Assembly (NCBI RefSeq): GCF_030544485.1
Contig: NZ_CP130610.1
Coordinates: forward strand, 4,030,001-4,094,000
Length of the DNA stretch: 64,000 nucleotides
Direction of reading: 5' to 3'
Source of the DNA: Halomonas sp. HAL1
Lineage (GTDB): Bacteria; Pseudomonadota; Gammaproteobacteria; Pseudomonadales; Halomonadaceae
The notes below the pieces were generated by a model. That model had not been told where the DNA came from. It did no database searches and was given only the letters and a program-made list of their open reading frames with translations. Position numbers and translations under genes: made by a program. This document shows, one piece after another, positions 8,443 to 18,411 of the stretch (within the stretch, counting starts at the first letter, position 1; each line of letters starts with the position of its first letter).

Positions 8443-8469
8443 AAGCGTTTGACCTAGCGCCAAACGCTT
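8443..8469. terminator. Hairpin after phnE, probable operon end
   Basis: AAGCGTTTG (8443-8451) and CAAACGCTT (8461-8469) form a 9-bp stem with a 9-base loop just after the second phnE stop. The U-tract is weak (ATGTTTAAA follows). Confidence 0.5.
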
Positions 8470-8512
8470 GCCATGTTTAAAGGATCATCAACGACAAGGA
8501 GTATGCACAGCG

Positions 8513-8944
8513 ATGACAACTTATATCGTGGTAGCCGACGCCGCTCGCGCGCGTATTTTTACCCGTGATTCGCTTAATCTTGCCGAAAAGGAAAGCCTGG
8601 TACATGCAGCAGGAAGACTTCATGAAGGCGATTTAATCACTGATCGCCGCGGCGCCGATGTGCATGAGTCGACATCCTCTACGTCACGCTCTTCTGGAGA
8701 AGAAAACGTTGCTTCACAGCACGAGAATGAACTGTTTGCTAAAGAGGTCGCTCAACACCTCTATAGTGCGCGGGTTAAGAACAGCCTGGAGAAGTTAATC
8801 ATGGTTGCACCCCCTAAATTTTTAGGCCTGTTGCGTGACAAGCTTGATGGCCCGACCCAGAAACTGGTCATTCACTCCCTTTCGAAAGACCTAAGCAAAG
8901 CCTCGCTAGCAGAAATTCAAACTGCCGTGAGCGACTTACGTTAG
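8513..8944 (+). CDS. Host-attachment-family protein (Host_attach domain)
   Basis: A 143-residue soluble protein starting MTTYIVVADAARARIF, with HEGDLITDRRGADVHES and a C-terminal FLGLLRDKLDGPTQKLVIHS segment. These match the Host_attach (AtsE-like) family first noted in Agrobacterium attachment to plants; the biochemical role is unknown, though the fold resembles release-factor-like domains in some models. I start at ATG 8513 because the reading frame upstream (to 8468) lacks family similarity and has no ribosome site; AGGAG at 8497-8501 is a bit far. Single gene between the phn operon and a chemoreceptor. Confidence 0.7.
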   Translation: MTTYIVVADAARARIFTRDSLNLAEKESLVHAAGRLHEGDLITDRRGADVHESTSSTSRSSGEENVASQHENELFAKEVAQHLYSARVKNSLEKLIMVAPPKFLGLLRDKLDGPTQKLVIHSLSKDLSKASLAEIQTAVSDLR

Positions 8945-8975
8945 ACGTATTAACTTTACAATCTCCTTACTAACC

Positions 8976-9002
8976 TAAAGTAGTGGTCGCTCTCGCCGAT
9001 AC
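8976..9002 (+). promoter_or_regulatory. Sigma-28 (FliA) promoter of the chemoreceptor
   Basis: TAAA at 8976-8979, exactly 15 bases, then GCCGATAC at 8995-9002. The FliA consensus is TAAA-N15-GCCGATAA, so only the last base differs. It lies about 65 bases before the MCP start, which ties the receptor to the flagellar regulon. Confidence 0.85.
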
Positions 9003-9065
9003 TAAGAAGTTCTATCAACAGTGCCTCCCTGGGTACTGACATGCACTTCGACGTCGAGAGCGATC

Positions 9066-10922
9066 ATGTTTTCTACCCTCCGAGCACGCATTCTACTAGC
9101 TGCGCTAGTAGTGATTACTCTTGCCCTAATGATTAACGGCATAGCCAGTTATACCACGGTAAAACACCATAATAATCAACAAATAACCCGTAATCTTAGT
9201 GCCGTGGTTAAAGGTAATACGCAAGCTATCAACGAGTGGTTTAGCGCACGCTATACAATGCTGTCCAGTATGGAAGATGCGGTTAATAGTGATGACCCGC
9301 TTGCCGCGCTGCGCCAATTAGAGTCCTCAGGCAATTTCATGAGTACCTACATTGCCCACCCCTCTACGTCAGCCGCTATTTTTTCCGATGGCTGGGAGCC
9401 CCCTAGTGATTACGATCCTCGCCAGCGTCCCTGGTACCAAGACGCGGTAAGTGCAGGAGAAACCATTATTACTACCCCCTATGTAGATGCCCAAAGCGGT
9501 GGCCTTATCGTTACGTTTGCGCGCCCGTATTATCAAAACGGGGAGCTAGCAGCTGTGGTTGGGGCCGATATTGCCATCACTGATGTCATAGAGATTGTTA
9601 GCGGCATTGCACCGACAGACGCTAGCTTTGGTTTTCTTACTACGAATGACGGCACGCTCGTCGCTCACCCTGATGCTAACTTAACACTAGAGCCTGTATC
9701 AGCAATTAGCGCACAGCTTACCCCTGCGATGCTCGACCAACTGTCCCGTGCCTCCACACCCATTGCCCTTACACTACAAGATAGCGACAAATTACTTTTA
9801 GGCAGTCCGGTAGGTGGCAGTAGCGGTTGGCAATTAGTGGTGGCGTTAGATGAAGCCGAAGCCACAACGGGCCTTCGGGCAATTGCGACAACATCCATTG
9901 TTACGCTAATCATCGTTGCTGGCGTCACGATAATTACATTTGGTCTGCTGTTAACTTTCCTACTGCGTCGTTTGCTTAGCGTGCGCAATGCATTGATGAG
10001 CATAGCCAGCGGCAGCGGCGATTTAACTCAGCGCTTATCAGAAGATGGTCGCGACGAGGTGGCACAAATTGCCAGCGCCTTTAACCAGTTTGTCGCTAAA
10101 ATGGATGGTGTCATGCTCACCATTCGCGACAGCAGCCAATCGGTACAAACCGCGGCCAGTGAAATTGCCCTTGGCGGCCAGGATTTATCGCGGCGCACCG
10201 ACAATGCGGCCTCAAGCCTTCAGCAGAGCTCTGCTTCCATTGAAGAAATCACCAGCACTATCGAACATACCGCTTCCTCGGCACAACATGCTAACCAACT
10301 GTCGTTAGACGCATCTGAAGTAGCGAACCGCGGTGGTGACGTAGTGGGCCAGGTTGTTTCTACCATGGACGAGATTTCAGCTTCATCGACGCGAATCAGC
10401 GAGATTGTTACGTTGATGGATGGCATCGCCTTCCAGACCAACCTACTGGCATTGAATGCCTCTGTAGAGGCTGCACGCGCTGGTGAGCATGGCCGTGGGT
10501 TTGCAGTGGTAGCCGATGAAGTACGTAAACTGGCTCAGCGCAGCAGTGATGCCTCCAGTGAGATCAAAACGCTCATTGATACTTCTCACCAAACTGTTAC
10601 CAACGGTACTCAGTTGGTTAAAAACGCGGGCTCTACCATGCAAGAGATTGTCGTTAGCATCACTCGTGTAACCGATGTATTGAGCGAAATTACCGCCGCT
10701 ACGCGTGAGCAAAGTGATGGCATCAACCAAGTCAATATTGCCGTGTCCGAACTTGATCGAATGACGCAACAGAATGCCGCCATGGTGGAAGAATCCACCA
10801 CTGCAGCTGAGCAGCTAAAAGATCAGTCACTACGCTTGGCAGATGCAGTGGGTGGATTCAAACTCTCAGAATCAGCATCTGCTCCGTTATCATTAAGCAA
10901 CGCCAGGGCCTATGCCACCTAA
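9066..10922 (+). CDS. Methyl-accepting chemotaxis protein with dCache sensor
   Basis: Transmembrane chemoreceptor, 618 residues from ATG 9066. Membrane segment one is at about residues 6-28; the periplasmic part has dCache features ([20 protein letters not shown], then [19 protein letters not shown]); membrane segment two at about 280-305 is followed by HAMP and a long signalling coiled coil whose conserved hairpin ([20 protein letters not shown]) is near residue 455. No C-terminal NWETF-like CheR tether is present. An in-frame ATG at 9021 would sit almost on the transcription start given by the sigma-28 promoter, so 9066 is preferred. WYQD/DxR residues suggest a small amino-acid-like ligand, but this is not certain. 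Confidence 0.92.
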   Translation: MFSTLRARILLAALVVITLALMINGIASYTTVKHHNNQQITRNLSAVVKGNTQAINEWFSARYTMLSSMEDAVNSDDPLAALRQLESSGNFMSTYIAHPSTSAAIFSDGWEPPSDYDPRQRPWYQDAVSAGETIITTPYVDAQSGGLIVTFARPYYQNGELAAVVGADIAITDVIEIVSGIAPTDASFGFLTTNDGTLVAHPDANLTLEPVSAISAQLTPAMLDQLSRASTPIALTLQDSDKLLLGSPVGGSSGWQLVVALDEAEATTGLRAIATTSIVTLIIVAGVTIITFGLLLTFLLRRLLSVRNALMSIASGSGDLTQRLSEDGRDEVAQIASAFNQFVAKMDGVMLTIRDSSQSVQTAASEIALGGQDLSRRTDNAASSLQQSSASIEEITSTIEHTASSAQHANQLSLDASEVANRGGDVVGQVVSTMDEISASSTRISEIVTLMDGIAFQTNLLALNASVEAARAGEHGRGFAVVADEVRKLAQRSSDASSEIKTLIDTSHQTVTNGTQLVKNAGSTMQEIVVSITRVTDVLSEITAATREQSDGINQVNIAVSELDRMTQQNAAMVEESTTAAEQLKDQSLRLADAVGGFKLSESASAPLSLSNARAYAT

Positions 10923-10948
10923 TCTCAAGAGCAAAGTGAGCGGGGATT

Positions 10949-11875
10949 TTACGGAATCGGCGGCAGCGCAATATCGTCGCTGCGTTTAGCCCCGGCAGTC
11001 ATTTCACGGCATAGCCGCAAGAACTCGCGCACACCGGTGGTGAGGTACTTGTGGCGGTGCCAGATAAAGGTGAATTGACGCTTTAGATCCAACTCCGGCG
11101 TGGGCAGCGGCACCAAGCTGCCGCGCCGGAAGGCATCGCGCAGGGCTAGACGTGAGACACAGCCAATGCCCAGCCCTGATTCCACGGCGCGCTTGATGCC
11201 TTCGGTGTGTTCCAGCTCCAACAAGGTGTTAAACCGACTGCGGCGGTGTCGCGCAGCGTGCTCCAGCGTCATACGGGTGCCGGAGCCCTCTTCGCGCATA
11301 ATCCAGTCCTCACGCAGTAGCTGTTCAAGCTCAAGATGCTCACGGCCTGCCAGTGGGTGACGCGGCGAGCAGAACACGCATAGCTCGTCTTCGACCCACG
11401 GCTGGCTAATGATCATCTCATCGTCGCACTGCCCCTCAATCAGTCCTAAATCCAACGAATGCTGGCGAACCCCTTCGATAATATGGCGCGTATTGCGCAC
11501 TGCCAGGCGTACACGGCTGCCAGGGTGGCGCTGCATAAAATCGCTGATAAGCAGCGTGGCTAGATAGTTGCCAATGGTTAGCGTGGCGCCTACCTCCAGC
11601 GACCCAACCCCCTGCTGGCCGCGCAGGAGTTCTTCTATCTCTTCCCCCCGATCGAGCAGCGCCACCGCTTTGGGCAACAGTTGAAAGCCCAGTGCGTTGA
11701 GCTTTAAGCGCTTGCCGATGCGATCGAGCAGCTGGCAATCGAACTGCCGCTCCAGCTCGGCAAGCGCGGTACTGGTCGCTGACTGAGACATGGAGAGCGC
11801 CCGCGCCGCATGGGAGACGCTCTCATGCTGAGCGACCGCTACAAAGACTTCCAACTGCCGCAAGGTGTAGTGCAT
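10949..11875 (-). CDS. finR: LysR-type regulator, FinR-like
   Basis: A 308-residue LysR-family regulator: N-terminal winged helix (LRQLEVFVAVAQHESVSHAA ... SQSATSTALAELE) and a periplasmic-binding-like effector domain with LRQLEVF/GIGCVSRLALRDAF features. It is divergent from fpr with a 179-base shared promoter region. In Pseudomonas, the LysR regulator FinR lies beside fpr and activates it under superoxide stress; the same arrangement supports the name. The symbol rests on context more than on residue identity. Confidence 0.75.
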   Translation of the reverse strand: MHYTLRQLEVFVAVAQHESVSHAARALSMSQSATSTALAELERQFDCQLLDRIGKRLKLNALGFQLLPKAVALLDRGEEIEELLRGQQGVGSLEVGATLTIGNYLATLLISDFMQRHPGSRVRLAVRNTRHIIEGVRQHSLDLGLIEGQCDDEMIISQPWVEDELCVFCSPRHPLAGREHLELEQLLREDWIMREEGSGTRMTLEHAARHRRSRFNTLLELEHTEGIKRAVESGLGIGCVSRLALRDAFRRGSLVPLPTPELDLKRQFTFIWHRHKYLTTGVREFLRLCREMTAGAKRSDDIALPPIP

Positions 11876-12054
11876 AGCGTCTGACCTGTATTTGATCTAT
11901 ATCTATTTTTCAGATAAGTGTTATCAATATAATTCGCTTAACAGATATACCACCCTTTGCTTAGACTTGTTGGCAACTTATTAAATCATTTTTATTCTTT
12001 TTAAGAATATGATCGATGCGGTGTAACGCCAGCATCGACTAATGGAGAACCGGC
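11876..12054. promoter_or_regulatory. finR-fpr divergent promoter region
   Basis: AT-rich 179-base intergenic stretch between divergent genes. It contains ATCTATTTTTCAGAT (T-N11-A style dyad, near 11898-11914) and ATATAATTCGC, the kind of sites expected for a LysR regulator and a sigma-70 promoter. No exact operator can be assigned by eye. Confidence 0.4.
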
Positions 12055-12831
12055 ATGAGTAAGTTTGCTCTGGAAGAAGTGCTTAGCGTTCATCACTGGA
12101 ACGATACCCTGTTCAGCTTTCGCACCACACGCGAGCGCAGCCTGCGTTTCAAAACCGGTCAGTTTGTGATGATTGGTCTGGAAGTGAATGGCAAGCCGCT
12201 AATGCGCGCTTACTCGATTGCCAGCCCCAACTATGAAGACCACCTTGAGTTCTTCAGCATCAAAGTGCCCGACGGCCCGCTGACCTCACGCCTACAGCAC
12301 TTGAAAGTGGGCGATCAGATCATGGTCAGCCGCAAGCCAACCGGCACGCTGGTCACCGATGATCTACTGCCCGGTCGTAACCTCTACATGCTTTCGACTG
12401 GTACTGGTCTGGCGCCGTTCATGAGCTTGATCCAAGACCCAGACGTTTACGAACGCTACGAGAAAATCGTGCTGGTACACGGTGTCCGCGAGGTCTCTGA
12501 ACTGGCTTACGCCGACTTCATCACCAAAGAGCTGCCTGCGCACGAGTATCTGGGTGAAGATATCACTGAAAAGCTGGTCTACTACCCCACCGTTACCCGT
12601 GAAGAGTTCCACACCATGGGCCGCCTGACCGACCATATCCGTACCGGTAAGCTGTTCGAAGATACCGGATTGCCGCCCATCGATCCGCGTCAGGATCGTG
12701 CCATGATCTGCGGTAGCCCCGCCATGCTAGACGATACCAGCGCACTGCTTGATGAGCTGGGTCTAAATATCTCGCCGCGCATGGGCGAGCCGGGCGACTA
12801 CGTGATTGAACGCGCTTTCGTCGAAAAGTAA
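12055..12831 (+). CDS. fpr: Ferredoxin/flavodoxin-NADP+ reductase
   Basis: FAD enzyme that moves electrons between NADPH and ferredoxin or flavodoxin in the cytosol. The 258-residue protein has the FAD-binding motif RAYSIASP near residues 52-60, the NADP-site STGTGLAPFMSL near 117-128, and ends in RAFVEK, the C-terminal tail of the bacterial subclass. GGAGAA precedes the start. Divergence from a FinR-like regulator suggests induction by oxidative stress, as in Pseudomonas. Confidence 0.93.
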   Translation: MSKFALEEVLSVHHWNDTLFSFRTTRERSLRFKTGQFVMIGLEVNGKPLMRAYSIASPNYEDHLEFFSIKVPDGPLTSRLQHLKVGDQIMVSRKPTGTLVTDDLLPGRNLYMLSTGTGLAPFMSLIQDPDVYERYEKIVLVHGVREVSELAYADFITKELPAHEYLGEDITEKLVYYPTVTREEFHTMGRLTDHIRTGKLFEDTGLPPIDPRQDRAMICGSPAMLDDTSALLDELGLNISPRMGEPGDYVIERAFVEK

Positions 12832-12849
12832 GTTAACCACTAGCCATTA

Positions 12850-12899
12850 AAAACCCCCGCTACTCGGTTTGAGGATATAAACCGGCTAGCGGGGGTTTT
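12850..12899. terminator. Bidirectional terminator between fpr and glnK
   Basis: AAAACCCCCGCTA (12850-12862) pairs with TAGCGGGGGTTTT (12887-12899), with an inner CGGTTT/AAACCG stem. A/T runs on both sides allow use by both converging genes. Confidence 0.85.
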
Positions 12900-12913
12900 G
12901 TATGCTGGCGTCT

Positions 12914-13324
<411 letters not shown>

Positions 13325-13364
13325 CTAACCACCAGCATACACCGCTATCGGCAGAGAATAAAAA

Positions 13365-13387
13365 AGCCTCCCACTTTAGGGGAGGCT
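13365..13387 (-). terminator. Intrinsic terminator after amtB
   Basis: AGCCTCCC (13365-13372) pairs with GGGAGGCT (13380-13387); on the minus strand it is followed by TTTTTTATT. It separates amtB from the downstream glnK copy. Confidence 0.85.
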
Positions 13388-13443
13388 ATAAGGAGCACAC
13401 CAGCTCACTAGGTCAGCATTAAATTATTTCTTAATACCGCTGT

Positions 13444-14691
13444 TTATTTCTTAATACCAAACTCTGGGTAGGCTTCGAGACCGCACTCAGCGATATCAAC
13501 GCCTTCATACTCTTCTTCTTCGCTAACCCGGATACCCATGATGGCTTTCAGGATCACCCATACCACCAGGCTTGCCAGGAAAACCCAGCCGAAGATACCG
13601 GCGATACCGATAATCTGGGCACCAAAAGACGCACCGTCGTTATTCAGCGGCACCGCCAACACACCCCAGATACCGACAACACCGTGAACCGAGATCGCGC
13701 CGACCGGATCATCCAGTTTCACTTTATCAAGGGTGACGATGGCAGCGACCACAATGATGCCGCCAATCGCGCCGATAATAGTGGCGCCCAGTGCGGTCGG
13801 AGAGAGCGGATCAGCGGTGATTGCCACCAGGCCCGCCAGCGCACCGTTCAGTGCCATGGTCAAGTCCGCTTTACGGAACCACAGTTTGGCCAGAATCAGT
13901 GCCGCAATCACACCACCTGCCGCAGCAGCATTGGTATTAACAAACACTTGCGCCACGTTATTCGCAGAATCGACGGCCGCCAGCTTGAGCTCGGAACCAC
14001 CGTTAAAGCCGAACCAGCCCATCCACAGAATGAAGGTACCCAGCGTTGCCAGCGGCATGTTGGCACCGGGAATCGCGTGGATAGAACCATCTTTGCCATA
14101 TTTGCCTTTACGCGGCCCGAGCACGATGACACCAGCGAGGGCTGCAGCTGCACCGGCAAGGTGCACAATGCCTGAGCCTGCATAGTCAGAGTAGCCAACT
14201 TCAGACAACCAGCCGCCACCCCACGTCCAGTAGCCAGACACCGGATAGATAAACGCGGTCATTACCACTGCAAAGGCCAGGAATGCCCACAGCTTCATAC
14301 GCTCGGCCACGGCACCCGACACAATCGACATGGCGGTGGCGACAAAGACTACCTGGAAGAAGAAGTCAGAACGCATGGAGTAGTAGGGGGCGTCATCGCC
14401 GCCTGCGGTCACCGCATCAACGCTGTTTTCAGCGCCAATCAGGAAACCCAGGTTAGGTAGGAAGCCGCCAGCGCTGCTGGAGTACATGATGTAGTAGCCC
14501 ACCAACAGGTACATGGTGCAGGCAATCGCAAACAGCGCGATATTTTTGGTCAGAATTTCAGCGGTATTTTTGGAGCGTACCAGGCCCGCTTCCAACATGG
14601 AGAAGCCTGCGGCCATCCACATCACCAGCACGCCGCAAATTAGAAAGTAGAACGTATCGAGCGCGTAGCTCAAATCAGCTAACTCATTCAT
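13444..14691 (-). CDS. amtB: Ammonium transporter
   Basis: Inner-membrane trimeric ammonium channel, 415 residues with about 11 membrane helices. The pore twin histidines are seen in SGIVHLAGAAAA and ISVHGVVGIWG; the N-terminal AGFSMLEAGLVRSKN segment is typical. No cleaved signal peptide is evident: the first helix begins near residue 12. It lies between two glnK genes in one direction, and PII binding to AmtB blocks ammonium flow in the family. Confidence 0.94.
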   Translation of the reverse strand: MNELADLSYALDTFYFLICGVLVMWMAAGFSMLEAGLVRSKNTAEILTKNIALFAIACTMYLLVGYYIMYSSSAGGFLPNLGFLIGAENSVDAVTAGGDDAPYYSMRSDFFFQVVFVATAMSIVSGAVAERMKLWAFLAFAVVMTAFIYPVSGYWTWGGGWLSEVGYSDYAGSGIVHLAGAAAALAGVIVLGPRKGKYGKDGSIHAIPGANMPLATLGTFILWMGWFGFNGGSELKLAAVDSANNVAQVFVNTNAAAAGGVIAALILAKLWFRKADLTMALNGALAGLVAITADPLSPTALGATIIGAIGGIIVVAAIVTLDKVKLDDPVGAISVHGVVGIWGVLAVPLNNDGASFGAQIIGIAGIFGWVFLASLVVWVILKAIMGIRVSEEEEYEGVDIAECGLEAYPEFGIKK

Positions 14692-14764
14692 GAGGTGTTC
14701 CCCGTTATTCTATGAGAAGTTATACGCAAAAGACGGCTCTGCAGCCCTGTTCGCGTGGCGTCCG

Positions 14765-15211
<447 letters not shown>

Positions 15212-15461
15212 TTATAAGTCAGCTAATTAGACAACAAGGAAAGTCTTTCAAAGCGCTTAATCTCGTCAAATCCATCGTCACACCACGGCTATTGCACCAA
15301 AAAAAGGCGTAAGCAAATGTTGCCTGCTCCATTTCGATGCAAGCCACCCGCTGAGCAGTTAATCCATTCGACGCATGCGAATTCGTCAACTGTTGCGTAT
15401 CCTTACGGGTAAGCCGTTTTTATATATGTTCATTTAGTGAGTTATTAAGGAGAGAGCAGCT

Positions 15462-15809
15462 ATGGCGCCTCAAGACCGCATCAGCCGACTGGCCCAGCAG
15501 ATTGGCGACCGTTTACAGAACGCCTCTCAGGCACCGGAAGATATACAAAAAGGCGTACAGCAAGTCGTGCGTGGCGCCTTCGACCGCCTAGAGCTTGTTT
15601 CCAGGGAAGATTTCGATATTTTGATGGACGTACTGCAGCGCACGCGTTCGCGGGTAGAGGCGTTAGAGCGCCAAGTGGCTAACCTTGAAGCAGCCGTTGA
15701 AGCCTCCACAGCGCCAACCACCACGCCAGTAGAAGCAGAAGTACCACCAGTGCCTACCCCAGAGCCAGACAGTGACAGCAATGAAGACGAAAAACCGACC
15801 AAACGGTAA
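15462..15809 (+). CDS. ubiK: Ubiquinone biosynthesis accessory factor UbiK (BMFP family)
   Basis: Small cytosolic/peripheral-membrane protein that helps UbiJ and aerobic ubiquinone synthesis. 115 residues: N-terminal amphipathic helix DRISRLAQQIGDRLQNA, then a trimeric coiled coil (REDFDILMDVLQRTRSRVEALERQ region), and an acidic Pro/Thr/Glu-rich tail that is longer than in E. coli YqiC and may reflect halophile surface acidity. GGAGAG lies before ATG. A 9-bp hairpin at 15846-15874 follows. Confidence 0.88.
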   Translation: MAPQDRISRLAQQIGDRLQNASQAPEDIQKGVQQVVRGAFDRLELVSREDFDILMDVLQRTRSRVEALERQVANLEAAVEASTAPTTTPVEAEVPPVPTPEPDSDSNEDEKPTKR

Positions 15810-16183
15810 ACCCATTTACTGCTCAGTCATTTAGTTAACGGTTATCGGCAATAGCGTGACATCACCTATTGCCGACGTCTGCCGTCATGATGGTCGCCTT
15901 GCTCTATCATGTCCTCTCAGCCCTCCCTATCTCCATAAATACGAATCAATATCATTGACATTTTATCTGTCAATATTATCTTCCTGGGCTAGCAGTTATC
16001 TTCAAGCGCCATTAGTTCTTTGATAGTGGAACCCTTGAGAAAGGCGACCTGGTACAAACAAGTCGCGTGCAAGCACCAAGATAGGTCAAACCGGTGCCGA
16101 CATCGCTGTGGGGTGGCCGTTGCCAGCGCAGACTTTTTCATTTTGAAGAGTCGTCTTGCCTACTGATGCGCCAATTTGATGCA

Positions 16184-16202
16184 TATCATTGAAAACGATA
16201 GC
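16184..16202. promoter_or_regulatory. Fur-box-like sequence upstream of the siderophore-binding gene
   Basis: ATATCATTGAAAACGATAG resembles the Fur consensus GATAATGATAATCATTATC in both half-sites. It lies about 180 bases before the FhuD-like gene and just before a short open frame. Fit is moderate only. Confidence 0.45.
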
Positions 16203-16211
16203 GCATGACCT

Positions 16212-16331
16212 ATGAAAACACTCGCGACTCACCCGCCTGTAAACCAAACACAGCAGACCCTGACGTCGCAGTCGCTGGAACAATTGGGATTGCGCCTCGG
16301 CATCACCTGCACCTATGTTTGCAAACAATAA
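16212..16331 (+). CDS. Possible 39-residue small protein, unrecognised
   Basis: Short frame between a Fur-box-like site and the FhuD-like gene. It reads MKTLATHPPVNQTQQTLTSQ and ends in TCTYVCKQ. The QTLTSQSL part recalls the N-terminus of HemP/HmuP-type small iron-uptake proteins, but the basic Y-L-R-T-K-L tail is missing, so it could be a decayed hemP or a chance frame. No good ribosome site is seen. Confidence 0.2.
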   Translation: MKTLATHPPVNQTQQTLTSQSLEQLGLRLGITCTYVCKQ

Positions 16332-16381
16332 ATATTATCGTTTAAATACAGCACTTATTTTTCGGATGGCCTCTCATCACC

Positions 16382-17281
16382 ATGCGCCACACCACCGCGC
16401 TCTCAAGACTCACACGCTGCGGGCTGTTCGCCGTTTGTCTAATGGCCTTTTCGACTGCCCAGGCTCAGTGGGCAACGGTTGACTGGACGATAGCCGAAAC
16501 CTTGCTGGCGATTGACGCGCCTGTCAGTAGCGTCGCCCAGCAGAGTGACTACCACCAGTGGGTGGGTGAGCCTCGCATACCCGAGAGTGCCACCGATATG
16601 GGGCTACGTACCCAGCCCAACTTTGAGCTGCTGGCACAAGTGCCACCAGAACAGACGCTTATTTCACCCATGTTTGCGGGTTTGACGCCACGCCTGGAGC
16701 GAATCGCGCCGGTCACTTCGTTCGCGCTCTACTCCCCCGGCACCGACACCTGGGAAGAGATGCAAACCCTCACTCGCCAGCTAGGCGAGTTAACCGAGCA
16801 CCAGCCCCAAGCAGAAGAGCTAATTAACGACACCCAAGCCTTGATGGCTAGCCTGCGCAAATCACGCCCCCTCTCACAGTCAGAAATCGCGCCGCTGCTC
16901 ATGATTCAGTTTATGGATGCCCGCCACGTGCGAGTGTTTGGGGACAACAGCTTGTACAACGCCGTGCTGGAGCAGCTCGACCTCCCCAATGCCTGGGATC
17001 AAACCACCAATGCCTGGGGATTTGCGCTGGTAGGGGTTGAGGCGTTGGCGCGTTACCCCGAGGCAACGCTGGTGATCATCGACCCGTTGCCTGCCGGAGT
17101 TGAAGAGCAGCTTTCCAAAAGCGGTCTGTGGCAGCATCTTCCCAGCGTCAAAAACGACAGGATAGTTCGCCTGCCGCCGGTATGGAGCTTCGGCGCGCTT
17201 CCCTCCGCCCAGCGGTTTGCTCGCGAACTGACTACGGCGCTAGATGCATCGGCTGTGGTGAACGCCCCCTCTACTGATTAG
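16382..17281 (+). CDS. FhuD-like siderophore ABC transporter binding protein
   Basis: Periplasmic binding protein of the iron-siderophore (FhuD/BtuF, TroA fold) class, 299 residues with a Sec signal ending at FSTAQA (about residue 28). It shows the expected two lobes joined by a long helix: IAETLLAIDAPVSSVAQQSD, TQPNFELLAQVPPEQTLISP, and the C-terminal lobe with ARHVRVFGDNSLYNAVLEQL and VGVEALARYPEATLVIID. WVGEPRIPESATDMG matches the FhuD region next to the hydroxamate pocket. No fhuB or fhuC neighbour exists here, so it is an orphan that must pair with a permease elsewhere. Confidence 0.8.
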   Translation: MRHTTALSRLTRCGLFAVCLMAFSTAQAQWATVDWTIAETLLAIDAPVSSVAQQSDYHQWVGEPRIPESATDMGLRTQPNFELLAQVPPEQTLISPMFAGLTPRLERIAPVTSFALYSPGTDTWEEMQTLTRQLGELTEHQPQAEELINDTQALMASLRKSRPLSQSEIAPLLMIQFMDARHVRVFGDNSLYNAVLEQLDLPNAWDQTTNAWGFALVGVEALARYPEATLVIIDPLPAGVEEQLSKSGLWQHLPSVKNDRIVRLPPVWSFGALPSAQRFARELTTALDASAVVNAPSTD

Positions 17282-17395
17282 CAAGCCATGAGGCTACCAA
17301 AGCGTTCTTAATTACGTTAGTTTAAATACTTAAGATAATGTAGGTTTCGCCAAGCATTAGCTTAAGTCCGTACGAAAAATCAGCGAGGGAATGCA

Positions 17396-18360
17396 ATGAC
17401 GCTAGCCATTGTCGCCACGCGCGCAGGCGTAGGTTTGGACGCACCCGCGGTGCATGTTGAAGTGCATCTGGCTAATGGCTTACCGGGCCTGACGTTAGTG
17501 GGCTTACCCGAAACCGCCGTCAAAGAGAGCCGTGAACGGGTGCGCAGTGCATTGGTCAATGCGGGCTTTGATTTCCCTAATACGCGACGCATCACGTTAA
17601 ACCTCGCCCCCGCTGATCTTCCCAAAGAGGGTGGCCGCTTTGATCTACCTATTGCATTAGGCATTTTGGCCGCCTCTGGGCAAATTCCGGTGGAAGCATT
17701 GGAAGGCATGGAGTGTGCCGGCGAGTTGGCCCTAGATGGCAAACTGCGCGCAGTACCGGGAATCCTACCCTTTGCCCTGGCTACGCGACGGGCGAAAAAA
17801 GCGCTGATTATTCCCCGCGACTGCGCCGATGAAGCGGCCTTGGCGGGCGATCTGCCGGTGCTGCCTGCCGACACCCTCTGGCAGGTCGTGGCGCACTTGC
17901 TCGATCAAGAGAAGATTTCCCCGCACAAACTCAGCGCCTCGGTGAAAACCACCGCCCCGGTGGATGACCTCGCCGATGTGCGCGGCCAACAGCAAGCGCG
18001 GCGTGCGCTCGAAGTCGCCGCGGCCGGTGGTCATAATCTTCTATTCGCAGGCCCGCCAGGCACCGGCAAAACCATGCTGGCCAGTCGCCTACCCGGTATT
18101 CTGCCGCCGCTTTCAGAAGAGGATGCACTGGAAGTCGCTGCCGTACGCTCGGTCTGCGGCCTGCCACTGGAAGCTGACTGGGGCAAAAGGCCATTTCGCC
18201 AACCCCATCACAGTGCCAGCGCCGCGGCGCTGGTCGGCGGTGGCTCGAAACCCAAACCCGGTGAAATATCACTCGCTCATCATGGTGTGCTGTTTTTGGA
18301 TGAGCTGCCCGAGTTCTCCCGCCATGTGTTAGAAGTTCTTCGGCAGCCGCTAGAGAATGG
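17396..18360 (+). pseudogene. comM: comM 5' part (YifB/Mg-chelatase-like helicase), interrupted
   Basis: N-terminal 321 codons of ComM, the hexameric AAA+ helicase that drives branch migration during natural transformation. The ChlI-like N-domain ([20 protein letters not shown] ... ) is followed by Walker A GPPGTGKT near residue 220 and Walker [11 protein letters not shown] near 302. The frame runs LRQPLENG and then stops at TGA 18362-18364 inside inserted DNA. Joining base 18360 to 25992 gives 1509 bases, i.e. a clean 502-residue protein, so the split comes only from the insertion. The broken product lacks sensor 1 and the arginine finger and should be inactive. Confidence 0.93.
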
Positions 18361-18380
18361 GTGATATGATTACCAAACTT
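18352..18380. other. Left attachment junction (attL)
   Basis: comM sequence ends AGAGAATGG at 18360 and element sequence begins GTGATATGATTACCAAAC. TTACCAAA at 18370-18377 is the reverse complement of TTTGGTAA at 25961-25968 in the other end, so the circular form would carry an inverted repeat around the joint. Confidence 0.7.
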
Positions 18381-18411
18381 TTTCTAGCTCATTGGCTTAG
18401 GAACCCAGCCC

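Larger units (their letters stand above)
15810..16381. other. 572-base intergenic region with hairpins and Fur-box-like site
   Basis: Holds a 9-bp stem CGGCAATAG/CTATTGCCG (15846-15874), an ATTGACA/TGTCAAT inverted repeat at 15954-15974 that also gives a TTGACA -35-like box, and an AT-rich Fur-box-like stretch ATCATTGAAAACGAT near 16184-16200. A short 39-codon frame at 16212-16331 is listed separately. The rest shows no convincing gene on either strand. Confidence 0.5.

Noticed and set aside
13684..14185. Long frames antisense to amtB
   Set aside because: Shadows of a GC-rich coding strand; composition is histidine/arginine-rich and not protein-like.
16086..16328. 80-residue minus-strand frame before the FhuD-like gene
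   Set aside because: It overlaps the Fur-like site, has no ribosome site and no recognisable composition; probably chance.
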